Shown: in pieces, positions 33,124-42,228 of the stretch
Position numbering within the stretch: the stretch's first letter is position 1
Layout: each line of letters begins with the position of its first letter
Origin: Christiangramia bathymodioli
GTDB taxonomy: Bacteria > Bacteroidota > Bacteroidia > Flavobacteriales > Flavobacteriaceae
Assembly (NCBI GenBank): GCA_009735695.1
Contig: SRSL01000003.1
Span: 62,001-126,000 of the forward strand
Length of the DNA stretch: 64,000 nt
Direction of reading: 5' to 3'
Position numbers and translations under genes: made by a program
The notes under the pieces: model-generated
The model's database searches: none
What the model was told of the DNA's origin: nothing
What the model saw: the letters and a program-made list of their open reading frames with translations, nothing else

Positions 33124-36100
33124 TTACTTCAGAATCATCCCATATCCAATTTTGGAAAGTAAGTATGGGTTGTGATCGATGACCAGGATATCATTGGTTT
33201 CGCCCAGTTTCTGAAGGATCTCAAACAAAAGGTCGATATCTGCAAAATGCAGCCCTGTACTGGGTTCATCCAGGATATAAAGTGAGCCTTCCTGCTTTTC
33301 CTGTAACCAGTTAAGTAACAACAATCGTTGTTTTTCTCCTGAAGAAAGCGATCGCACCGGCTGGTCCAGGTTTAGATGAGCTAAGCCTATTTCTTCCAGG
33401 TCTTTCAAAATTTTTACCGGTTTTTTTGAAGTTTCGATTTTTTGCAGCCATTCCTGAAATTCTGAACTATTCAAAGCCAGAACCTCAGCAATATTTTTAG
33501 AGCCTACCTCCAAATCCAGGATCTCAGGCTTATATCGGGTTCCATGACAGCTTTCGCAAACTTCAATTGAATTCGCTGCTATGTCCAGACTGGTTTCTAC
33601 ATAACCCCTGCCCTTGCAATCCGGACACTGGCCAGATTTCGATTTATAGGAAAAATCACCTGGCTTAAGGCCGGACTCCTTCGCAAATATCCTGCTTACA
33701 TCCTTCAGCAGTTCCAGGTAAGAAACCAGCAAGGTATTGGAATGAGTGCGCAGCTTTTTAGGTTCAAAATAATGCGCCGCCAGGTAGCTCCCGGGAAACT
33801 CAATACTTTCACAATTAACCGGCCTGCCTTGCTGGATGCTCGGCATCAGAATCTCCTTTACAAGAGTGGTTTTTCCTTTTCCCGATTTCCCGCTAATAGC
33901 CGTAATCCCACCAACTGGAACTTCCAGGGAGTTCTTTACCAGGCTATGTTTTGAAAGCTTCCGGATAAAAATCGATCTTTTCCCCTGTTCCAAACTAAGT
34001 TTTTTGGTTGCTCTCTTTAAATAAGGATGACAACCAGGCTTTTTCAGAAATTCCGATGGAGTTCCCTGGAAAGTAACATAACCTCCCTGTTTTCCTGCCT
34101 GAGGTCCCAACTCGATCAATTCATCGGCGGCTAACATGATCTCTTTGTTATGCTCGATGACGATTGCCGTATTTCCCTTTGCGATCAGGTCTTTAAGGAT
34201 TTTGATGAGATCCCTTATATTTTCATTCGACAATCCCGCAGAAGGTTCATCCAGCAGATAGGTAATTCCTTTAAGTGGTGAGTTCAATTGTTTGATCAGG
34301 GCCACCCGCTGGTTTTCTCCCCCGGACAGGGTGGAAGATTTCCGGTTCAGTTGCAGGTGGTCTATATGCAATTGTTTAGCCCTTTTGATGGTATTGATAA
34401 GATGAGGCTCGATCCTGGAAAGGAGTTCTATATCGACTTCTTCTTTAATTTTTTCATCCGAAAGCCATTTTTCAAAATCACTGAAATTCATCGCCTTGAT
34501 CTCATGGAAAGCCTTCTTTCCAATCTGAAAAACTAGCCTTTCAGGTTTTAATCCACTGCCGTGACAGTGGCCGCATTCAGCCGGAGAAAATAAAGCCTTC
34601 AACTTATCGATATTTTTATTCTTGCGCGTTTTGAAATATTCTTCTCTTAAATAATTAAAGAGCCCCTTCCATTTCATTCTCACTTCCTGAACGCCTTTCC
34701 TTGTTTTGGTCTGAAATTCCCAGTTCGCCTTCCATTCGGTTTCTCCTGTGCCTTCAAAAAGGATGTGTTTTTGTTTTTCTGAAAATTCCTGAAAAGTTGT
34801 TTCCAGACTAAAGTCGAATTCTCTTCCAATCTCTTTTACAATGGCCATATACTGACTTACCCTTTGTCCATAATAAGCCAGCGCCTTGTTGTGTTCAAAA
34901 AGTCCGTCTGAAATACTTTTCTCTTGATCCAAAATGATCTTTTCCAGGTCAGGAAGTAATTCCTTCCCTAGCCCGTCGCAGAGCTCGCATTTTCCCAGTT
35001 CATGGTTGTTGGAAAAATGACTGGCAGACAGATCTTCCCCGTTGTACTGTGCTTTTCGGGAGAAAGCGAAGCGAAGTATTTTTTCAATACCTGTTTGCTT
35101 GGCGATATCAGAACGCTCGGTATAACTTTTTTCCTTCCGGGTTACACAAATGCTTGGAGTGAGACCCTCGATTTGGTCGACTTCAAATTGAAAATTCACT
35201 CCCACCCTGGACTGCTCATAGGCAGAGAATTGTTTGCTCATTTCCTGAAGACCATAACCGTGCAGCGTATCGATCACCAGCGATGATTTTCCAGACCCGG
35301 AAATACCCGTCACCACCGATAATTTATTCTTTGGAAATTTTAATTCAAGATCTTTTAGATGATGTGTACGGGCGCCTTTGATTTCTATATGGTCTCTTTG
35401 CTGAACGACTGGTTTCTTTATATCAGACCTTTCGGCTTTCAATGAGTTATCAACCCATTTATCACTGGCCTTCTGGAACAGCCGATGATTCTCAAAACAA
35501 ATGATTCCCGCCGTTTGCTTTTTTAGCTCCTGTAAAGCCGAAATAAGCTGCCTTAAATTCTGTTGATGCAAACCAATGCTGGGTTCTTCAAGGATGAGCA
35601 ATGTTTTTTTAGATTGTTTCGCAAAGTGTTTGGTGAGTTTGATCCGCTGCGCCTCTCCTCCCGATAAGGTATTGGAGGGCTGACCGAGTTTAATATACCC
35701 CAGCCCCATTTCGAGCATCAGGGATAGGATTTTGGTGATTTTATTTTCTTCAGAAAAGAACTCGAAAGCTTCTTCAATGCTCAGATCATAGATCTCTGCA
35801 ATGTTCCTTCCTTTCCAGTGAACTTTAAGTACCTGCGGTTTAAACCGTTTCCCATTACAGGCCGGGCATACCTGGTTGATGCTTCCCATCAGGTTCATCG
35901 AAAGCGTGATTACCCCGGCACCTTCACAGGTTTCGCACCTTCCGGTTTTATTATTGAAGGAAAAAGCGCTTTTAGTTAGTTTAAGTGATTTAGCTTCCGG
36001 AGATTTCGCAAGCAAGTCACGAATCAGGTTCGCCAGGCCGGTATAGGTGGCCGGGTTGCTCCGCGGAGTTTTTCCAATGGGCTGATCGCTTACTGTGAGA

Positions 36101-37620
36101 AGTTTCAAATTCCTTTGTTCCAAAAAAGTATCGATCTGTTTAAGAATTTCGGGCGTCTTCCTGCTAACCACAAGGAGTTCACCCTTTTTAAAACTCATCG
36201 ATTTCGAAGCTTCTTTATTTGTATCTCCCCCTTCGGAACTATCTTTTTTCAATTCCTCCAATGTTGGACTTTTCAGTCCTTCAGCCTTCAAAAATTCAGC
36301 AACCGGTCCGTTGAAAATGACCTCCCCACCATGTACTCCTGCTTCGGGACCCAGTTCCAAGATCCAGTTGGCCGATTTGATAAAATCCAGGTCATGCTCC
36401 ACCACCATTACCGTATTACCATTGCTAATAAGCCTGTCGATAATATGCCGCAGGTGATCCTGATAATCTTTGGGAAGACCAATGGAAGGTTCATCGAAAA
36501 CATATAAAATTCCCTGCAAGCTTGAGTTCACCTGTTTGATGAGTTTGGTGCGCTGTGCGTCACCGGAAGAAATATCGGTGCTCAACGTGCTTAATTGGTA
36601 ATCTCCCATCCCAAGCCGAACCAAATCTGTTAACTGAATTTGAATTTTATCAACCAGCCTTCGTTCCCCGGTATTGAATTTCTTGTTTTTTAGTCGAAAG
36701 TGTAATTCGGTCAAGGATAGGTCCATCCATTCCCTAAAATTGAGTCCTTTCCATTTATATTTCAGGTGCCCGGCCTTGATACGCGCACCTTTACAGCTGG
36801 GACAAATTCGGGAACTCACGAATTTCAGGATATTCTTATTGCGGTCTCTCTTCAGAATATCGTTCATAATGGGCAAAATCCCCTTATAATAGCCTTCCTC
36901 CCGCGGTTTGGCCTTCAGGCCTTCCCAGCGTAGGCGGGACTCGATGCTGTGTTTTCCGTAGAAAACCTTAATGCGATCACTCCCATTCAAGATCACATCC
37001 TTTTGCTCATTGGTAAGATCTTTCCAGGGTACATCCACACTAAAACCGTGGACCTTGCAAACCTTATCCAGTTCTTCCACGGTTACCTGGGAATAGACAA
37101 TATAGCCGTTTGGTAAAGTGGTGACTATGGCTCCTTCGCGAAGGCTCTTATTTTCGTCTCCCACCAGTTTATCTAAATCGATATATTCTTCCTGCCCTAT
37201 CCCGTTACAATTTTCACAGGCGCCTTTTGGATGGTTAAAAGAGAACAGCGATTTACTCATCACCTTATCGGCGCTATACCTGGCAAATAGAATCCTGAAA
37301 ATTGCGGTGATTTCTGAAAGCGTTCCGAAGGTCGCGTTAATGGATTGAAAACGTTTGGACTGCTCTACTTTTATCACCGGCGGCAGCCCCTGGATATCAT
37401 CCACTTCAGCAGTGGGGATCGATTGCGCGTTCTGCTGATTAAATCCTGAAAGGCTTTCCAGGAAATACCGATAGCCCTCGTTTGCGATCACATCCATAGC
37501 CAGTGAAGATTTCCCGGAACCTGAAAGTCCGGTCACTACGATGAGTTGATTTTCCGGTAGATCAAGATCTATGTTTTTAAGATTATTCTGGTGAGCGTTG
37601 TGGATGCGCATAAAGGCCAA
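33124..37620 (-). CDS. Four-module UvrA-like ABC ATPase (tandem UvrA, no UvrB-binding domain)
   Basis: A single 1498-codon frame made of two fused UvrA-like halves (about 1-740 and 745-1498). Half 1: Walker A GLSGSGKSS (31-39), Zn pairs C135/C138 and C273/C276, signature SSGDAQR (351-357), Walker B YVFDEPS (373-379); second module without any P-loop, with PIGKTPRSNPATYTG, C562/C565, C585/C588, LSGGEAQR (652-659) and an EE Walker B (LILEEPS). Half 2: Walker A 772-780, C878/C881, C1016/C1019, LSGGENQR (1098-1105), LLDEPSAG; then Walker A GKSGKGKTT (1244-1252), C1332/C1335, C1355/C1358, LSSGEKQR, YILDEPSTGLH. In both halves LLFAR/AFSR is followed almost at once by the Zn segment, so the UvrB-binding domain is absent. 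UvrA normally has about 940 residues and two modules. Likely a DNA-binding ATPase for lesion or drug tolerance. Confidence 0.93.
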   Translation of the reverse strand: MAFMRIHNAHQNNLKNIDLDLPENQLIVVTGLSGSGKSSLAMDVIANEGYRYFLESLSGFNQQNAQSIPTAEVDDIQGLPPVIKVEQSKRFQSINATFGTLSEITAIFRILFARYSADKVMSKSLFSFNHPKGACENCNGIGQEEYIDLDKLVGDENKSLREGAIVTTLPNGYIVYSQVTVEELDKVCKVHGFSVDVPWKDLTNEQKDVILNGSDRIKVFYGKHSIESRLRWEGLKAKPREEGYYKGILPIMNDILKRDRNKNILKFVSSRICPSCKGARIKAGHLKYKWKGLNFREWMDLSLTELHFRLKNKKFNTGERRLVDKIQIQLTDLVRLGMGDYQLSTLSTDISSGDAQRTKLIKQVNSSLQGILYVFDEPSIGLPKDYQDHLRHIIDRLISNGNTVMVVEHDLDFIKSANWILELGPEAGVHGGEVIFNGPVAEFLKAEGLKSPTLEELKKDSSEGGDTNKEASKSMSFKKGELLVVSRKTPEILKQIDTFLEQRNLKLLTVSDQPIGKTPRSNPATYTGLANLIRDLLAKSPEAKSLKLTKSAFSFNNKTGRCETCEGAGVITLSMNLMGSINQVCPACNGKRFKPQVLKVHWKGRNIAEIYDLSIEEAFEFFSEENKITKILSLMLEMGLGYIKLGQPSNTLSGGEAQRIKLTKHFAKQSKKTLLILEEPSIGLHQQNLRQLISALQELKKQTAGIICFENHRLFQKASDKWVDNSLKAERSDIKKPVVQQRDHIEIKGARTHHLKDLELKFPKNKLSVVTGISGSGKSSLVIDTLHGYGLQEMSKQFSAYEQSRVGVNFQFEVDQIEGLTPSICVTRKEKSYTERSDIAKQTGIEKILRFAFSRKAQYNGEDLSASHFSNNHELGKCELCDGLGKELLPDLEKIILDQEKSISDGLFEHNKALAYYGQRVSQYMAIVKEIGREFDFSLETTFQEFSEKQKHILFEGTGETEWKANWEFQTKTRKGVQEVRMKWKGLFNYLREEYFKTRKNKNIDKLKALFSPAECGHCHGSGLKPERLVFQIGKKAFHEIKAMNFSDFEKWLSDEKIKEEVDIELLSRIEPHLINTIKRAKQLHIDHLQLNRKSSTLSGGENQRVALIKQLNSPLKGITYLLDEPSAGLSNENIRDLIKILKDLIAKGNTAIVIEHNKEIMLAADELIELGPQAGKQGGYVTFQGTPSEFLKKPGCHPYLKRATKKLSLEQGKRSIFIRKLSKHSLVKNSLEVPVGGITAISGKSGKGKTTLVKEILMPSIQQGRPVNCESIEFPGSYLAAHYFEPKKLRTHSNTLLVSYLELLKDVSRIFAKESGLKPGDFSYKSKSGQCPDCKGRGYVETSLDIAANSIEVCESCHGTRYKPEILDLEVGSKNIAEVLALNSSEFQEWLQKIETSKKPVKILKDLEEIGLAHLNLDQPVRSLSSGEKQRLLLLNWLQEKQEGSLYILDEPSTGLHFADIDLLFEILQKLGETNDILVIDHNPYLLSKIGYGMILK

Positions 37621-37817
37621 ATTTCATTTAAAGAATTAAAGATATAGAGATTAAAATGCCTAAATATAAGGTTCAATAAAAAGTATGATAAGCAATCTAA
37701 GTTAGTTAATCAAAAGGTTCTCAAAAACTTCCGCGGAAAACAAGCCTTATTCATTATTCCTGCGGTGGAGTCAAACTATATATGAACTGATATTCATATA
37801 TTTAAAAGAAAAAAGCT

Positions 37818-38000
37818 ATGTTCGGATTATTCAAAAAGAAGTCGGAGATCGAAAAACTGGAGATCAAATACAAAAAATTGCTTGAGGAAGCACATCGTTT
37901 ATCAACCAGCAATAGGAGACTTAGCGATGAGAAAATGTACGAGGCCAATGAAATTCTAAAAGAGATCGATAAAATTAAAGAGGAAAAGAAAAAAGCATAA
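37818..38000 (+). CDS. Lacal_2735 family small protein
   Basis: A 60-residue protein starting MFGLFKKKSE and consisting of charged helix (KLEIKYKKLLEEAHRLSTSNRRLSDEKMYEA). It matches the short Lacal_2735 family of Flavobacteriaceae, whose function is unknown. It is divergent from the large UvrA-like gene (198 bp between starts) and is followed 23 bp later by a YitT-like remnant on the same strand. Confidence 0.8.
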   Translation: MFGLFKKKSEIEKLEIKYKKLLEEAHRLSTSNRRLSDEKMYEANEILKEIDKIKEEKKKA

Positions 38001-38023
38001 GCAATCATTTCCTGTTTCATTCT

Positions 38024-38305
38024 ATGAAAAACAAATCGTTCCATTTGATTTGGGAATATTTGCAATTGGCGCTGGCCATCTTTTTGGCTAGAATAGGATT
38101 AAAAGCATTTTTTCTTCCCAACGAAATTCTGGATGGAGGTGTTACAGGGGTCTCCATTTGGTCGTGTCCCGTTTCCGGAATTGAAATGCCTATCATCCTT
38201 CCAATTATCGGTCTTCCATTTTTTTAGTCGGCGGGTTCGTTATTTCCAGAAGGATCGTTGTTAGTAAATAAGGTAACCGGCGGGGTACTTCGTAAAAAAT
38301 CTTAG
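38024..38305 (+). pseudogene. Truncated YitT-family membrane protein
   Basis: From ATG 38024 the frame reads FLARIGLKAFFLPNEILDGGVTGVS, the first helices of a YitT/DUF161 membrane protein, and stops at a TAG (38225-38227). In the next frame the sequence continues LVGGFVISRRIVV for a few codons. In the original frame after the TAG a short stretch ends VTGGVLRKKS with a TAG at 38303-38305, which resembles the usual end of YitT proteins (GGVLKK). So nearly the whole centre of a ~290-residue protein is missing. Not functional. Confidence 0.68.
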
Positions 38306-38403
38306 CATCAAATCCCAGTGTAAACCCGTTCCCAGCCTTTTTAAATCAGGCAGTTCGAAATATGATTTAAAGCTGAAATATTGATTTTTCAGTCAAAAAC
38401 CAA

Positions 38404-39078
38404 TTACTGCTTTATATCTTTTGCCTGTTCCAGGGTGAGTGATTTGTCCCAACGCATTTCTACATTGAATTCTTCTTTTGCCAATGCGAAATATTCTTCC
38501 ATGCTGGGCAGAGATACTGAATCTCTCCTCGCTTTCAGATTTTCAACATCTGCTATTGGCCATACCAGGTTTACTTTATCTTCCGACTGAAAAGTCTGTG
38601 TTCCGTATAACTGGTATTTACCTTCATACATCAGTTTGCGATCCAGCATGGTCGCGTAATCGTCCTTATCCAGCAGGCCAGCAATTGCCTTCTCCTTTAC
38701 CTGCCCAAAATATTTATCGATGAATTCCAGGTCGGAATGCTGGATGATCAGGTAAATAGCATTATGAGATTCAGAAGATAGTTCATTTGGCCAGCCACAT
38801 TTTTCGATCATTTTGGCCACAAACTTTTGATTCTTTTTATCGATACTGTTTTGTTTGGTGACCAGTCGAATCATTTTGAAGGCTCCTTCTCCGGTCTTCT
38901 GATATTCCATCGCAACCGGTATCACTTCCTCTCTGATAGCCTGGTCCTTCTCTCCTCTTTCAATTAATTCTTTATTAAGTTCTGCAATCTCGCAATCCTT
39001 AACCTGGGCATCGCAGGAAAAACCGATCAACAAAATGGCTAAACCCAGGTAATTTTTCAAAATTCTAAATCTTTTCAT
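38404..39078 (-). CDS. DUF6624-like lipoprotein
   Basis: From ATG 39078: MKRFRILKNYLGLAILLIGFSCDAQ, a lipoprotein signal with Cys near 22 (an earlier start would add 16 residues and is less likely). The mature part, about 200 residues, has the DUF6624 signature layout: ..KNSIDKKNQKFVAKMIEKCGWP, HNAIYLIIQHSDLEF, DRKLMYEGKYQLYGTQ, VWPIADVENLKARRDSV. Function is unknown; such proteins are frequent in Bacteroidota. It is 11 bp downstream of the XRE regulator gene and may be in its transcript. Confidence 0.75.
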   Translation of the reverse strand: MKRFRILKNYLGLAILLIGFSCDAQVKDCEIAELNKELIERGEKDQAIREEVIPVAMEYQKTGEGAFKMIRLVTKQNSIDKKNQKFVAKMIEKCGWPNELSSESHNAIYLIIQHSDLEFIDKYFGQVKEKAIAGLLDKDDYATMLDRKLMYEGKYQLYGTQTFQSEDKVNLVWPIADVENLKARRDSVSLPSMEEYFALAKEEFNVEMRWDKSLTLEQAKDIKQ

Positions 39079-39089
39079 ATCTCTGATTT

Positions 39090-39293
39090 TTATTTCTGGT
39101 ATTCCAGTATATCGCCAGGCTGACACTCCAGTATTTCACAAATGGCCTCCAGCGTGCTGAACCTTATAGCTTTTGCTTTCCCGGTCTTCAGGATGGAAAG
39201 GTTAGCTTCCGTGATCCCTAGTTTTTCAGCCAGGTCTTTAGAACGCATCTTTCGCCGGGCCATCATTACATCAAGGTTTACAATTATTGACAT
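39090..39293 (-). CDS. XRE-family HTH regulator (YozG-like)
   Basis: A 67-residue single-domain Cro/C1-type protein: LDVMMARRKMRSKDLAEKLGITEANLSILKTGKAKAIRFSTLEAICEILECQPGDILEY. This is the small regulator type commonly paired with DUF2975 membrane proteins, whose gene lies 3 bp upstream here. It probably represses its own operon. Three genes (membrane protein, regulator, lipoprotein) run on the same strand with gaps of 3 and 11 bp. Confidence 0.88.
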   Translation of the reverse strand: MSIIVNLDVMMARRKMRSKDLAEKLGITEANLSILKTGKAKAIRFSTLEAICEILECQPGDILEYQK

Positions 39294-39296
39294 GGC

Positions 39297-39815
39297 TTAA
39301 ATGGTTAATTCGTTTTCCTCCCGAAGTCTATTTCCTTCCTTAAAAACCTCAGCGATCACCAATGACAGCAGGCCCAGGAGCAGATAGGTTAACTCTGGCG
39401 AAAAACCAATTCGAAAATTCTCTTCCTCATAACTTAAATCAAGCGAAACAATGATAAAGCAATACACCAAAAGTTTGCCTATCCTTTTGAACTGGTAAGT
39501 ATTGGTTTCCTGAAAAGCTCTGTAAGTCTTTATGCTTCCGAAGCATTTAATAAGAGATTCGAGCGCCAGGATCAATAAAATATTCTTTGCTATGATCTTC
39601 AGGAAAAATACCAGGATATTGAACTGACCTTGAGGGAGCGCTTCACTACCCGTAAGGTCTAAACTTAACCAGGATGTTAATTTCATCGATGCAGGGCGAG
39701 GTAAGTCAAGAAAAACCATCATCAAAAAATATAAGCTGAATAGAATCATGACGGCATAAGCCACTTGTAAAAACCGGGCTACCCAATAACTCAATTTTAA
39801 TATCTTATTATCCAT
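39297..39815 (-). CDS. DUF2975 family membrane protein
   Basis: About 172 residues from ATG 39815 (a GTG three codons earlier is possible). Four hydrophobic segments: WVARFLQVAYAVMILFSLYFLMM, FNILVFFLKIIAKNILLILALESLIKCF, LLVYCFIIVSLDL, and ELTYLLLGLLSLVIAEVF. C-terminal EGNRLREENELTI is the usual end of DUF2975 proteins. It is paired with a YozG-like XRE regulator, the standard gene pair of this family. Function unknown; it may sense a membrane state and control the regulator. Confidence 0.83.
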   Translation of the reverse strand: MDNKILKLSYWVARFLQVAYAVMILFSLYFLMMVFLDLPRPASMKLTSWLSLDLTGSEALPQGQFNILVFFLKIIAKNILLILALESLIKCFGSIKTYRAFQETNTYQFKRIGKLLVYCFIIVSLDLSYEEENFRIGFSPELTYLLLGLLSLVIAEVFKEGNRLREENELTI

Positions 39816-40021
39816 TGCGACCACATTATGTTATCGCAATATTATAATTTATTATTGAAAAACAATAATTTTATTGATGAAATAATATTTTACCTGTCTG
39901 AATTTCGCAGATGAAAGAAAAAGGAAATATAATTTTTGGGCTAGATAAATTACTGATTTAAAAAGCCTTCAGAATTTCTAAAATTTAAGGTACATTCACC
40001 ATCCTGAAAAATCAACCAATC

Positions 40022-40876
40022 ATGAAACCTATTCATTTTCTTCTTTTAATTTCTCTATTAATCTCTGGCTGTGCATCAAAAATGAAGATCACCGGCAAAA
40101 CCGAACAAAATTTAACTCCTTTACAAGGCAATCAAAGTGTTGCTATAATCGAGGAAAATGAGGAGTTGGAGCCGACTGATAACCAAACAAAACTCGGAAA
40201 TTTCGAGATCAGGGACGGAGGCTTGAGTCTGGACTGTTCGTATGAACGGGTGCAAAGTCTTGCAAAGGAAAAGGCCAGAAGTATAGGTGGAAATGCTGTT
40301 AAAATAACTGAACATAAACTGCCCGGTACCTGGTCTACCTGTCACCGCTTAAAATTTGAGGTCTATAAGATTGCTGATATCACTCCTTATCAGGAAGAGA
40401 TGATCTGGAGTGCCACAAACAAATTGAAATGGGAATATTTCAAAGCTGCTCCAAAGTTCGACAGATCCTCCATGTTCTGTGGTTTTATCGATGTTCAATT
40501 TAATGATATCAAGCTTTTGACCGATAGTGGAAAGGTTAATATCAATCCAATCTTCTTATTCAATTGTTCCTATGTACAACCTTCTGAAAAGAGCGAAAAT
40601 CTTCTTGATTATAACCAGGTTAAATTTGACCTGTTAGAGATCTATGCGCGGAAAATGCGAAACGAATTTTCGAAATCATCGATAGATACCATGGAAGAAT
40701 GGAAGAAGTTTGCACAGAATATTTATGACAAGGTTCATAAAGAATATGAAACCGATATCTATAATTATGAGCTAGAAACGAACTTTGGTCAAAATTTTAC
40801 CGAAGTGATTGGCTGGAAGTACAGGGTTAAAAATGAACTCGAGGAATTGATGGAATTCTCTTCGGATAGGTCATAA
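40022..40876 (+). CDS. Lipoprotein of unknown function
   Basis: A 284-residue lipoprotein (SGCASKM, Cys about 17). The middle (IRDGGLSLDCSYERVQSLAKEKARSIGGNAVKITEHK) resembles the small domain seen in heavy-metal-binding YbjQ-like or DUF4156-type lipoproteins, with a strand-helix-strand pattern; a second half (FCGFIDVQFNDIKLLTDSG ... HKEYETDIYNYE) I do not recognise. ATG at 40022. It stands alone, with a tail-to-tail neighbour on the other strand. Confidence 0.68.
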   Translation: MKPIHFLLLISLLISGCASKMKITGKTEQNLTPLQGNQSVAIIEENEELEPTDNQTKLGNFEIRDGGLSLDCSYERVQSLAKEKARSIGGNAVKITEHKLPGTWSTCHRLKFEVYKIADITPYQEEMIWSATNKLKWEYFKAAPKFDRSSMFCGFIDVQFNDIKLLTDSGKVNINPIFLFNCSYVQPSEKSENLLDYNQVKFDLLEIYARKMRNEFSKSSIDTMEEWKKFAQNIYDKVHKEYETDIYNYELETNFGQNFTEVIGWKYRVKNELEELMEFSSDRS

Positions 40877-40930
40877 TTATTAGGCAAAGAATAATCATCA
40901 TACCTGTTATTTTCACTGAGAGGTAAGTGT

Positions 40931-42208
40931 CTAAAGATATTCACTGGTAATTTCAGCGGTTACTGCGCCGCCTTCTAATACACCAATTAATCCCAGCGCA
41001 GCTCTTTCTCCTGAAAGCATCGCCGCATTTTGTGAGCCGTTAAGAAGCTGGTCACCAGCCAGGAAAATCCGGTTGTTCAGCCGTGTTTCGGTAGGCATAA
41101 TTTCGTATTGTAACTGCCTTATGTCTGGCAATGCCTTTGGAATCTTATAATGTTTAAGCAGTTTATCAACCTCGATCCCACATAATTTTTTCAGTTCCTG
41201 CCGTACCCGTAATTCCAGTTCATTTTTGTTAAGTTCTGTTGGTTTTACTATAGTTACTGAAATGAGATCTCCCTCAACTGGTTCTTCTTCAAGACTGGAG
41301 TGATAGAATATGTTATTGATTAGTGCAGAATCGTCAGCGATAAGTCCGATAATTCTTCCCTCAAATCGTTTGGTTTTGGTGGTAAAATAAAAGCAATGAC
41401 AGGATTTCCAGGAAATTTGCTGATTCCGGAGATTGGAAATTAAAGGTGCCGCTTCGGTAGCTATAATTGTAAAATGACTTGATACCTTTTCTTCGTTCTC
41501 TAAAATGATCTGGGAATCGGTCACTTCTTTAACCGGACAGTTGAAATGGATTTTTGTGTTTTTCAGCTTTGCTGCGAGGTATTTGCTAATTTCTCCCATA
41601 CCTTTCCGAGGGATCAAAGCCTTACCTTCGCCAAACATTTTAAAAACGAAGCAAAACATTCGTGAGGAGGTTTTGAGATCTGGCTCCAGGAAGATTCCGC
41701 TAAAAAAAGGTCTGAAAAAATTGGCAATCACTTTTTCGGTGAAGCCTTTTTCCTTTAAATATTCCAGGGTGGTGGATTCTTTTTCTTCAAATATTTCCTT
41801 CAGGCTCTTATTTTTTAAATCAAGGTACAGCCTGAAGATCCTGTATTTGTCTGAAATAGAAGCTACATTAGACAGGATGCTTGAAAGAAGCAGCGATGGC
41901 TCCCTGGTGGGATCTCCAAGGCGGCTGAGTTTGGAATCCTTAAAAATTACAGCTCCCGGGAGCAAGTCAACCACATCCAGGCTTTCTAAATCCAGGTATT
42001 GTTTCACTTTTGGGTATTCTGAAAGAAGAACCTGAAAACCACGGTCCAGCCTGAAACCTTCAACATCATCTGTTCTGATCCTGCCGCCAACTTCATCTCC
42101 ACTTTCGAAAATTTCAGGATAATAACCGTGATCTTCGAGCACTCTTGCGGCGATCAATCCGCTTAGGCCAGCGCCAATAATATATATCTTATAATCCTTT
42201 TTATCCAT
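40931..42208 (-). CDS. FAD-dependent amine-oxidase-like oxidoreductase
   Basis: About 425 residues from ATG 42208 (a TTG three codons earlier also opens the frame). It begins with an FAD-binding Rossmann motif, IIGAGLSGLIAARVLEDHGY ... EVGGRIRTDDVEGFRLDRGFQVLL, as in protoporphyrinogen oxidase/phytoene desaturase-like NAD(P)-FAD enzymes. Near the C-terminus, RIFLAGDQLLNGSQNAAMLSGERAA matches the second FAD segment (GD...GS...A..SG). It oxidises an amine or desaturates a lipid; not resolved. It is 20 bp downstream of a 48-codon ORF on the same strand. Confidence 0.82.
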   Translation of the reverse strand: MDKKDYKIYIIGAGLSGLIAARVLEDHGYYPEIFESGDEVGGRIRTDDVEGFRLDRGFQVLLSEYPKVKQYLDLESLDVVDLLPGAVIFKDSKLSRLGDPTREPSLLLSSILSNVASISDKYRIFRLYLDLKNKSLKEIFEEKESTTLEYLKEKGFTEKVIANFFRPFFSGIFLEPDLKTSSRMFCFVFKMFGEGKALIPRKGMGEISKYLAAKLKNTKIHFNCPVKEVTDSQIILENEEKVSSHFTIIATEAAPLISNLRNQQISWKSCHCFYFTTKTKRFEGRIIGLIADDSALINNIFYHSSLEEEPVEGDLISVTIVKPTELNKNELELRVRQELKKLCGIEVDKLLKHYKIPKALPDIRQLQYEIMPTETRLNNRIFLAGDQLLNGSQNAAMLSGERAALGLIGVLEGGAVTAEITSEYL

Positions 42209-42228
42209 TAAATGCAAGCATTCTATTG

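Noticed and set aside
33124-37620. Idea that the double UvrA arises from a sequencing or assembly join of two genes
   Set aside because: The frame is continuous over 4.5 kb, and the two halves are clearly diverged (different Zn spacing, signatures and P-loop state), not copies of one sequence.
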